From assembly GCA_900541665.1 (NCBI GenBank), contig UQKV01000061.1:1-10971 (forward strand): a DNA stretch of 10,971 nucleotides, read 5' to 3'. This document shows positions 5,774-10,971 of the stretch, in pieces. Under the pieces are notes generated by a model, which had not been told where the DNA came from, ran no database searches, and saw only the letters and a program-made list of their open reading frames with translations. Positions within the stretch are counted from its first letter, which is position 1. Each line of letters begins with the position of its first letter. The stretch comes from an uncultured Collinsella sp. (GTDB taxonomy: Bacteria > Actinomycetota > Coriobacteriia > Coriobacteriales > Coriobacteriaceae). Made by a program: the position numbers and the translations under genes.

Positions 5774-8674
5774 ATGACCCAGCCCCTGCCCTGGGAAAAG
5801 AACGCCGCGGTACCCGTGCCGCCCGCGCCGGAACCCGTGCCGCTCGATGCATACACCGCCCCTGCAGCGCCGGAGCCCGAGCTCGTCCCGCTCGACATCT
5901 ACGACGCTCCCGCGCCGGCGCCCAAGCCCGCCAAGCCGCTCGTCGACATTGACAGCCTTAATCCCGCCCAGCGCGAGGCGGTCCTGTCCACCGAGGGTCC
6001 GTTGCTGGTGCTCGCCGGCGCCGGCTCGGGCAAGACCCGCGTCTTGACCTTCCGCATCGCACATATGCTCGGCGACCTGGGTGTTAAGCCTTGGCAGGTT
6101 CTTGCCATCACGTTTACCAACAAGGCCGCGGCCGAGATGCGCGAGCGTCTGGCGGCGCTCATTCCCAGCGGTACCCGCGGCATGTGGGTGTGCACCTTCC
6201 ATGCCATGTGCGTGCGCATGCTGCGCGAGGACGCCGACCTGCTGGGCTACACCGGCCAGTTCACCATCTACGATGACGATGACTCAAAGCGCATGGTGCG
6301 CGACATTATGCAGGCGCTCGGCATCGAGCAAAAGCAGTTCCCCATCAACATGATCCGCAGCAAGATCAGCTCGGCCAAAAACGCCATGATCGGCCCCGAG
6401 GACATGCTCAAGAGCGCCGATAGCCCCAACGATAAAAAGGCCGCACAGGTCTACTTGGAGCTGGAGCGTCGCTTGCGCGCCGCCAATGCGATGGACTTCG
6501 ACGACCTGCTCGTGCGCGCGCTTGAGCTGCTGCGCACCCGCCCCGAGGTGCTCGATAAGTACCAAGAGCGCTTCCGCTACATTAGCGTCGACGAGTATCA
6601 GGACACCAACCACGTCCAGTACGAAATCGCCAACCTGCTGGCCGCCAAGTACCAAAACCTCATGGTCGTGGGCGACGACGATCAGTCCATTTATAGCTGG
6701 CGTGGCGCCGACATCACCAATATCCTGGACTTTGAGAAGGACTTTAAAGACTGCAAGACCGTCAAGCTGGAGCAGAACTACCGCTCTACGGGTCATATCC
6801 TGAACGCCGCCAACGCCGTGGTACGTCACAACTCGCAGCGCAAGGACAAGCGCCTGTTTACGGCCGAGGGCGACGGCGAGAAGATCCAGGCCTTCCAGGC
6901 AAGCGATGAGCGCGACGAGGGTCGCTGGATTGCCGGCGAGATCGAAAAGCTGCATGCCAAGGGCACGAGTTACGACGACATCGCCGTGTTCTACCGCACC
7001 AACGCCCAGTCGCGTATTCTCGAAGATATGTTTCTGCGCGCGGGCGTGCCCTACAAGATCGTGGGCGGCACGCGATTCTTCGACCGTGCCGAGATCCGTG
7101 ATGTCATGGCCTACCTTAAGATGATCGTGAACCCGGCCGACGAGATGAGCGTCAAGCGCGTCATCAACACACCGCGCCGTGGCATCGGCTCCACCTCGAT
7201 CCAAAAAATCGAGCAGCTGGCGCGCGACAACCGTTGCTCGTTCTTCCAGGCTTGCGAGATCGCGTGCGCCGAGACGGGCATGTTTAGTGCCAAGGTGCGC
7301 AACGGCCTGTCGAGCTTTGTGTCGCTGGTGCGCGAGGGCCGCCGCATGGACGGCGAGCTCAAGGACGTTGTCGAGATGATCGTCGATAAGACGGGCTTGC
7401 TGCAGGCGTTTCGCGCCGAGGGCACCATGGAGTCTGAGAGCCGTGCCGAGAACATCCAGGAATTCCTGGGCGTCGCTGCCGAATTTGAGGAGACGCACGA
7501 GGACATCGAGGGTACGCTCGAGAGCTTGGAAGAGCTGCGCGCAGCCGGCGTTGCCGACGTGCCTGCCGAGCCTGAGTCCGAGCCCGTTGTGGTGAGCGCG
7601 CCTGCGCCCGAACCGGGGCCATCTGCCCCGGCATCCTCGTTTGAGGCACTCGTCGGCGCGCGCGATGCCGCAGGTTCCAATCCGCTCGATAGCCTAGCCG
7701 CCCCGGCGCTCTCGCCGCAGGATGCCCTGGCCGCCGCCATCGCGGGCAACGCGTATGCCGCGCCGACGGGGATGCCGGCGGGTGCCGTGCATGCCGACGA
7801 GATTGAGCGCACCTATGGTCCGCTCACCTGTAAGGCGCTACCGGCACTCATGGAGTGGCTGGCCCTGCGCTCCGACTTGGATTCCCTGGCCGGCGAGACG
7901 CATGCCATTACCATGATGACCATCCACTCCGCCAAGGGCCTGGAGTTCCCGGCGGTGTTCGTGGCCGGCATGGAGGAGGGCATCTTCCCGCACGTGCACG
8001 ACTTTGGCGGCAGCGATGACCCGGGTAAGCTCGAGGAGGAGCGTCGCCTGGCCTACGTCGCCATCACGCGTGCCCGTAAGCGCCTGTTCCTGACCTATGC
8101 GGCCACGCGTCGCACCTACGGCTCGACCTCTGCCAACCCGCGCTCGCGCTTCCTCAACGAGATTCCGTTTGAGGATATCGAGTTTAGCGGTATCGGTTCT
8201 GCCGGTTTTGAAGGCACGGGTTGGGAGAAGCGAGGCGACCGTCACGGCACCTTTGGCTCGGGCATGGGTTCGGATATGTACGGCGGCAAGGTATTTGGTT
8301 CGCATACGCGCTCGACTGGCGGTTCCGGTTCGCGCGGCGGATCGAGCTTTGACGATTTCTTTGGTGGCAGCAGCTACGGGACCGAGCGCCATCGTGGGGT
8401 CTCGCCCGACGCTGGCCGTGTTGCCTCGACCTTTGGCTCGGGCGCACCGCGAGCCAAAAAGCCCTCGTCCAAGGTGTCCCCGACGGTGGAGCGCAAGGTT
8501 GATCGCGCCAGCGCATCGCAGGACTTTGCCGCAGGCGATACCGTGAGCCACAAGACCTTTGGCACGGGTACCGTGATCTCGGTCGCTGGAGACATGATCG
8601 AGGTTCAATTCGAAAAGACCGGCCAGACCAAAAAGCTAATGAAAGGTTTTGCACCGATCGTCAAGCTGTCGTAG
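5774..8674 (+). CDS. pcrA: ATP-dependent 3'-5' DNA helicase UvrD/PcrA
   Basis: This 966-residue superfamily 1A helicase unwinds DNA in repair and replication, strips RecA, and contacts RNA polymerase. After a Pro/Ala-rich N-terminal extension (1-56), all helicase motifs are present: the Q motif in LNPAQREAV, Walker A AGAGSGKT (81-88, Lys87), Walker B DEYQDTN (from 273), GDDDQSIYSWRG (300-311), LEQNYRST, TIHSAKGLEF (from 716), and YVAITRARKR (761-770). The C-terminal tudor-like domain (about 919-966, DTVSHKTFGTGTV) is the RNA polymerase contact module of PcrA. Typical PcrA is about 720-750 residues; the excess is the N-terminus, an Ala/Pro/Glu-rich insertion at about 578-690 inside subdomain 2B, and a Gly/Ser-rich linker at about 800-918. 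ATG 5774 is chosen because GAGGAG (5762-5767 area) lies just upstream and the probable promoter overlaps any longer reading. Confidence 0.95.
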   Translation: MTQPLPWEKNAAVPVPPAPEPVPLDAYTAPAAPEPELVPLDIYDAPAPAPKPAKPLVDIDSLNPAQREAVLSTEGPLLVLAGAGSGKTRVLTFRIAHMLGDLGVKPWQVLAITFTNKAAAEMRERLAALIPSGTRGMWVCTFHAMCVRMLREDADLLGYTGQFTIYDDDDSKRMVRDIMQALGIEQKQFPINMIRSKISSAKNAMIGPEDMLKSADSPNDKKAAQVYLELERRLRAANAMDFDDLLVRALELLRTRPEVLDKYQERFRYISVDEYQDTNHVQYEIANLLAAKYQNLMVVGDDDQSIYSWRGADITNILDFEKDFKDCKTVKLEQNYRSTGHILNAANAVVRHNSQRKDKRLFTAEGDGEKIQAFQASDERDEGRWIAGEIEKLHAKGTSYDDIAVFYRTNAQSRILEDMFLRAGVPYKIVGGTRFFDRAEIRDVMAYLKMIVNPADEMSVKRVINTPRRGIGSTSIQKIEQLARDNRCSFFQACEIACAETGMFSAKVRNGLSSFVSLVREGRRMDGELKDVVEMIVDKTGLLQAFRAEGTMESESRAENIQEFLGVAAEFEETHEDIEGTLESLEELRAAGVADVPAEPESEPVVVSAPAPEPGPSAPASSFEALVGARDAAGSNPLDSLAAPALSPQDALAAAIAGNAYAAPTGMPAGAVHADEIERTYGPLTCKALPALMEWLALRSDLDSLAGETHAITMMTIHSAKGLEFPAVFVAGMEEGIFPHVHDFGGSDDPGKLEEERRLAYVAITRARKRLFLTYAATRRTYGSTSANPRSRFLNEIPFEDIEFSGIGSAGFEGTGWEKRGDRHGTFGSGMGSDMYGGKVFGSHTRSTGGSGSRGGSSFDDFFGGSSYGTERHRGVSPDAGRVASTFGSGAPRAKKPSSKVSPTVERKVDRASASQDFAAGDTVSHKTFGTGTVISVAGDMIEVQFEKTGQTKKLMKGFAPIVKLS

Positions 8675-8737
8675 TCTCGGCGGACCTGGGCGGGCGTATG
8701 GGGCAACATCGCCTGCTCGGGCAGTCCTGCGCAAGAC

Positions 8738-8763
8738 GGAGAGCACATTAAGTGCTCTCCTTT
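8738..8763. terminator. Terminator hairpin inside the long inverted repeat
   Basis: GGAGAGCAC (8738-8746) pairs perfectly with GTGCTCTCC (8752-8760) around ATTAA, followed by TTT. CGCAA upstream (8730-8734) and TTGCG downstream (8762-8766) can extend the stem across a small internal loop. It probably ends the pcrA transcript. Confidence 0.75.
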
Positions 8764-8764
8764 G

Positions 8765-8784
8765 CGTGCGGAACTCGCGATCGA
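8765..8784 (-). repeat. 20-bp motif, left inverted copy
   Basis: Read on the minus strand this is TCGATCGCGAGTTCCGCACG, exactly the plus-strand sequence of 10944-10963. After four mismatched bases, GGAG also agrees (8757-8760 complement with 10968-10971), where the right copy is cut by the window edge. It therefore looks like one end of a larger intergenic repeat that includes the GGAGAGCAC hairpin. Confidence 0.75.
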
Positions 8785-8827
8785 TGTTGCCCTATACGCC
8801 CGCCCAGGTCCTTGGGTAACGGTGCTT

Positions 8828-8856
8828 GCGAACGTCGCTCTGCTCGTTCGCTTTTT
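8828..8856 (+). terminator. Second terminator-like hairpin after pcrA
   Basis: GCGAACG (8828-8834) pairs perfectly with CGTTCGC (8845-8851) around a 10-base loop, directly followed by TTTTT (8852-8856). No gene lies between this and the previous hairpin, so it is either a back-up terminator or the relic of a lost gene's end. Confidence 0.6.
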
Positions 8857-8899
8857 GATCTGGAGAGCCGGGTGGGCTGATAGAAAAATAGATGTGAGT

Positions 8900-8952
8900 A
8901 GGGGCTCTCCCATTTGATGAGCGGGGGAGTCTCTTTATTGCGTTTGGATTGT
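8900..8952 (+). repeat. Direct repeat DR-left containing a terminator hairpin
   Basis: AGGGGCTCTCCC (8900-8911) pairs with GGGGGAGTCTCT (8923-8934) around ATTTGATGAGC, with three G-U pairs, followed by TTTATT. The 53-base stretch aligns with 10849-10900 with six substitutions and one gap, including the 11-base loop (one difference) and the tail ending GATTGT. The two copies bracket the toxin-antitoxin-like module. Confidence 0.85.
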
Positions 8953-8970
8953 TTCTTATGACTTTAGGGA

Positions 8971-8998
8971 TTGAGCGTTTTATACGATTCAGTATAAT
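8971..8998 (+). promoter_or_regulatory. Near-consensus promoter of the AbiE-like module
   Basis: TTGAGC (8971-8976) and a perfect TATAAT (8993-8998) are separated by 16 bases. Transcription should begin near 9005, about 40 bases before the gene start. It is the best promoter in the window and would need a repressor to be quiet. Confidence 0.8.
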
Positions 8999-9026
8999 TT
9001 TAGATAGATACTAAAATGTAACTGAA
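8988..9026. promoter_or_regulatory. 39-bp imperfect palindromic operator over the -10 and start site
   Basis: The left arm 8988-9003 is TTCAGT-3-ATTTTAG and the right arm 9011-9026 is CTAAAAT-3-ACTGAA, with a 7-base centre. 13 of 16 positions are complementary and the 7-bp inner arms are perfect. It covers the TATAAT and the probable start of transcription, as expected for autorepression. The winged-helix protein encoded by the first gene is the likely ligand. AbiEi antitoxins are known to bind inverted repeats in their own promoters. Confidence 0.7.
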
Positions 9027-9045
9027 ATGAAAAGGGTGATTGGAC

Positions 9046-10068
9046 ATGCTGCTAAATTGTCTCCCAAAAAGACTCTTCTCTTTAGAGCTCGCCATCGACC
9101 CGGAGCCAGTTGAGATGCAGATTCCTCGCATGTATCTTGAACGGTATTCGCTTCGCTTGGCACGGCTTGGCATGTCTGAGCAGGGCCGTTTTATTGTTGC
9201 GGAACCTAAAGAACCGCCCAGTGTCATTTCGGCGCGAAATCTCGTCAATGCAGTGCTTACGTTAGATGCTCGTCCGGTGGCAATTTGCTGGGATGCTATG
9301 GATTTAGGTTTTATGCGCGCGCTTTCTTCGGAGGGAATCGCATATATCCGAGATGAGCGAAATGCGTTCCTGCCGTTTATCGGAGCCGTTATTTCCGATG
9401 AAGTGCTGGGTGCTTCTCCCGCTGCTCCGCTTTCGTCCCAATCTCAACGAATCGTCCTAAATCTCATTGCGGGACGATGGGTTGACTGCTCCGCCGGCGA
9501 CCTAGCGCGTCTGTGTGGCAAAAGCGCGGCAAGCGTCAGCGGCTATCTTTCGGAAATCGCCGCTATAGCTCCTGGGTTGATTATGCGGGACGGCAAAAAG
9601 CGTATATTGTGTGACGCCGGGCTGTCGACCGAGACGTTGCTAGATGGGTTTGAGGACTATCTTCGCACGCCAGTTTTAGAGCGAATCCGGCTCAAGAAGG
9701 TTATCGAGAGAACAGAGCTACGTGCCGTTGATGCGCTGCTTTCCGGTGTGTCTGCCCTTAGCTATATGTCCGACCTTGCCCATGAAGACTCTGCTCCAAC
9801 CATTGCTCTCGAAAAATATCAGCTAGAGGCTTTGAAAGAGCATATGGGCGACAGATGGCTGGAGGCTCAGTGGTACGAACCGGCGGCAGTTGTGATTGAG
9901 GTCTGGTCGTATCCCGTGGACGCGCCGTCCGATATTAGTTTTGACGCGACTGGTTTGCAGTGTGTCGACCCGTTTTCCTTATACGTTGCTTGCGCAAAAG
10001 CAGATTACAAAGAAGATCGTCTGCTCGACGCGGTCGAACAGCTCAGGAGGACGATATGTCAAAAGTGA
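9046..10068 (+). CDS. Winged-helix antitoxin/autoregulator, AbiEi-like (putative)
   Basis: This 340-residue protein has no signal peptide or membrane segment. Three parts are visible: an alpha/beta N-terminal region (1-125) with LTLDARPVAICWDAMDL and a strand ending AFLPFIGAVI; a central winged helix (about 133-190) with QRIVLNLIAGRWVDCSAGDL then a recognition helix around SAASVSGYLSEI and a wing ending GKKRILCDAGL; and a C-terminal region (about 205-335) containing LLSGVSALSYMSDLAHEDSA. A DNA-binding protein whose gene overlaps a downstream nucleotidyltransferase gene fits an AbiEi-type antitoxin of a type IV toxin-antitoxin pair. Unlike classical AbiEi, the winged helix is central, not N-terminal. 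I chose ATG 9046 with AAAGGG at 9031-9036; a TTG at 9040 is only 3 bases from that site. Its last 13 bases overlap the next gene. Family assignment is by context and weak motif resemblance. Confidence 0.7.
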   Translation: MLLNCLPKRLFSLELAIDPEPVEMQIPRMYLERYSLRLARLGMSEQGRFIVAEPKEPPSVISARNLVNAVLTLDARPVAICWDAMDLGFMRALSSEGIAYIRDERNAFLPFIGAVISDEVLGASPAAPLSSQSQRIVLNLIAGRWVDCSAGDLARLCGKSAASVSGYLSEIAAIAPGLIMRDGKKRILCDAGLSTETLLDGFEDYLRTPVLERIRLKKVIERTELRAVDALLSGVSALSYMSDLAHEDSAPTIALEKYQLEALKEHMGDRWLEAQWYEPAAVVIEVWSYPVDAPSDISFDATGLQCVDPFSLYVACAKADYKEDRLLDAVEQLRRTICQK

Positions 10069-10823
10069 GGGGAATAGAGCGATTTGCCGATGCCATGAGC
10101 GGCTGTAAAGGCGGTTACGTCCTTATTGGTGGAGGGGCCTGCAGCGTTCTATTTGACAATGAGGGCGATTCGTTTAGAGCTACTGAAGACTTGGATGTCG
10201 TCGTAATTGTTGATGGGAAAGGCGTTGAATTCGCCACTGCATTGTGGGCATTTATCAAAGCTGCCGGATATGAGACTGGAAAGGTCGGCGATGGAAGGTG
10301 CGCTTACTATCGGTTCTGTTTGCCCGAAGGATCAAGGCAAGTCCTAGACTATCCCGGCCAAATTGAGCTATTTGCCCGACATCCTGATTTTGTGCTCGAA
10401 GATGAAACGAGCGAAGTGGCACCTCTTTCCTTTGACGGGGCCGTATCAAGTCTTTCGGCAATTATTCTCGACGATGGCTACTACGAATTTATTCGCGACA
10501 ACGCAACGAACGTAGAGGGCATTACGTTGCTCGATGCGCTCCATATCATTCCCCTCAAGATGCGTGCACACATTGATATCAATAGGAGCTATGAAGAAGG
10601 GCGCCATTGCAACGATAAAGATCGACGAAAGCATCGCTCGGATATTGTTCGACTTGCGGGTTTGTTGCCGCCTTCGGCTCGCTTGGAGCTAATAGAGCAA
10701 ATGAGGGCTGATGCCGGAGACTTCTTTGCGGACTTTTCTTCTTATGTAAATCGGCAGACCGATCGTAAAGAGAGAGCGCGTCTTCAGGACACATTATCGT
10801 TTCTCGAAAAGGTCTACCTATAG
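10056..10823 (+). CDS. Nucleotidyltransferase toxin, AbiEii-like (putative)
   Basis: This 255-residue protein has a DNA polymerase beta-type nucleotidyltransferase core: YVLIGGGACSVLF (21-33) is the glycine motif, RATEDLDVVV (41-50) gives the metal-binding pair Asp45 and Asp47, and QIELFAR (102-108) supplies a likely third carboxylate, Glu104. A helical part follows, with TLLDALHIIPLKMRAHID (157-174, Lys168) and a basic helix DKDRRKHRSDIVRLAG (187-202). This layout matches AbiEii/MenT-like toxins, which transfer nucleotides to RNA such as tRNA ends; the target here is unknown. AGGAGG (10045-10050) is 5 bases before ATG 10056, inside the preceding gene, so the two are translationally coupled. 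The motifs look intact. A solitary nucleotidyltransferase of another role is possible, but the partner and shared operator favour a toxin. Confidence 0.75.
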   Translation: MSKVRGIERFADAMSGCKGGYVLIGGGACSVLFDNEGDSFRATEDLDVVVIVDGKGVEFATALWAFIKAAGYETGKVGDGRCAYYRFCLPEGSRQVLDYPGQIELFARHPDFVLEDETSEVAPLSFDGAVSSLSAIILDDGYYEFIRDNATNVEGITLLDALHIIPLKMRAHIDINRSYEEGRHCNDKDRRKHRSDIVRLAGLLPPSARLELIEQMRADAGDFFADFSSYVNRQTDRKERARLQDTLSFLEKVYL

Positions 10824-10848
10824 GCACCTTGATTCGTTATGTATGGCG

Positions 10849-10900
10849 AGGGGCTCTCCCGTTTGATGAGCGGGGGAGCCCCTTGTTGCTTTTTGATTGT
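10849..10900 (+). repeat. Direct repeat DR-right containing the module's terminator
   Basis: AGGGGCTCTCCC (10849-10860) pairs with GGGGGAGCCCCT (10872-10883) around GTTTGATGAGC, with one G-U pair, followed by TTGTTGCTTTTT. This copy has the better stem of the two and lies 25 bases after the last stop codon, so it serves as the terminator of the module. It matches 8900-8952 as described there. Confidence 0.85.
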
Positions 10901-10943
10901 CGTAACTAGCCAGAGGCTCGCCGGGATGGGACGCGGGGTTTGG

Positions 10944-10963
10944 TCGATCGCGAGTTCCGCACG
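10944..10963 (+). repeat. 20-bp motif, right inverted copy
   Basis: TCGATCGCGAGTTCCGCACG is the exact reverse complement of 8765-8784. Four bases further on, GGAG (10968-10971) again agrees with the left copy before the window ends. The rest of 10901-10943 shows nothing I recognise. Confidence 0.75.
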
Positions 10964-10971
10964 AGCCGGAG

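Larger units (their letters stand above)
8682..8811. repeat. Long inverted repeat with 30-bp arms downstream of pcrA
   Basis: The arm 8682-8711 (starting GGACCTGGGCGGGCG, ending GCAACATCG) is the reverse complement of 8782-8811 (starting CGATGTTGC, ending CGCCCGCCCAGGTCC) with a single mismatch (G8700 against the A expected). The 70-base interior has CTGC-TCGG-GCAG (8713-8724) and a terminator hairpin (8738-8760) but no gene. It starts 7 bases after the pcrA stop. It could be a large transcript-end stem or a small non-autonomous mobile element; I cannot tell which. Confidence 0.8.

Noticed and set aside
6284..7498. A 404-codon minus-strand open frame inside pcrA
   Set aside because: It is antisense to motif-bearing helicase sequence, is rich in Leu, Val, Ala and His as expected from the reverse of GC-rich codons, and has no start signals.
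8682..8811. The long inverted repeat as the ends of an insertion sequence
   Set aside because: The interior is only 70 bases and holds no transposase. A non-autonomous element remains possible but is not shown.
9960..10055. Upstream extension of the nucleotidyltransferase gene by 32 codons
   Set aside because: It overlaps the preceding gene in another frame. AGGAGG five bases before ATG 10056 fixes the start.

Overview
The window looks like a chromosomal segment of a high-GC Gram-positive gut bacterium, most likely a Coriobacteriia member such as Collinsella or a relative. This rests on the GC-rich codon use, strong GGAGG-type ribosome binding sites, and the combination of a BceRS-like two-component system, an UppP with an extra linker and a PcrA with long low-complexity insertions. 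The genus is inferred, not shown. No rRNA, tRNA, CRISPR array or transposase was seen.

Layout: (1) positions 1-140 hold the 3' end of an unrecognised gene, followed by hairpins. (2) 324-2048 is a two-gene operon: an OmpR-type response regulator and a short two-helix membrane histidine kinase of the BceS/GraS type, with no partner ABC transporter visible. (3) 2091-3724 is a compact hipBA toxin-antitoxin cassette: two perfect palindromic operators over an extended -10 promoter, the antitoxin hipB, the kinase toxin hipA overlapping it by 10 bp, and a terminator. It looks less GC-rich than its neighbours. (4) 3781-4218 on the minus strand is a UspA-family protein, convergent with hipA. (5) 4466-5440 is uppP (undecaprenyl-pyrophosphate phosphatase, TTG start), followed by a strong terminator. 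(6) 5774-8674 is the UvrD/PcrA helicase with its own promoter. (7) 8675-9045 is a dense non-coding region: a 30-bp-armed inverted repeat, three terminator-like hairpins, a near-consensus promoter and a 39-bp imperfect palindrome. (8) 9046-10823 is a two-gene overlapping module that I read as a type IV (AbiE-like) toxin-antitoxin pair: a central winged-helix protein, then a DNA polymerase beta-like nucleotidyltransferase. (9) 10824-10971 repeats the terminator seen before the module.

How the parts relate: the housekeeping backbone is probably two-component system, usp, uppP and pcrA, covering cell-envelope stress, lipid-carrier recycling and DNA repair. Two toxin-antitoxin modules are set into it, each with its own operator-covered promoter and terminator. 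The second module is the most interesting part. It lies between two direct copies of a roughly 53-bp terminator repeat, and outside those between two inverted copies of a 20-bp motif, which suggests a discrete accessory insertion.
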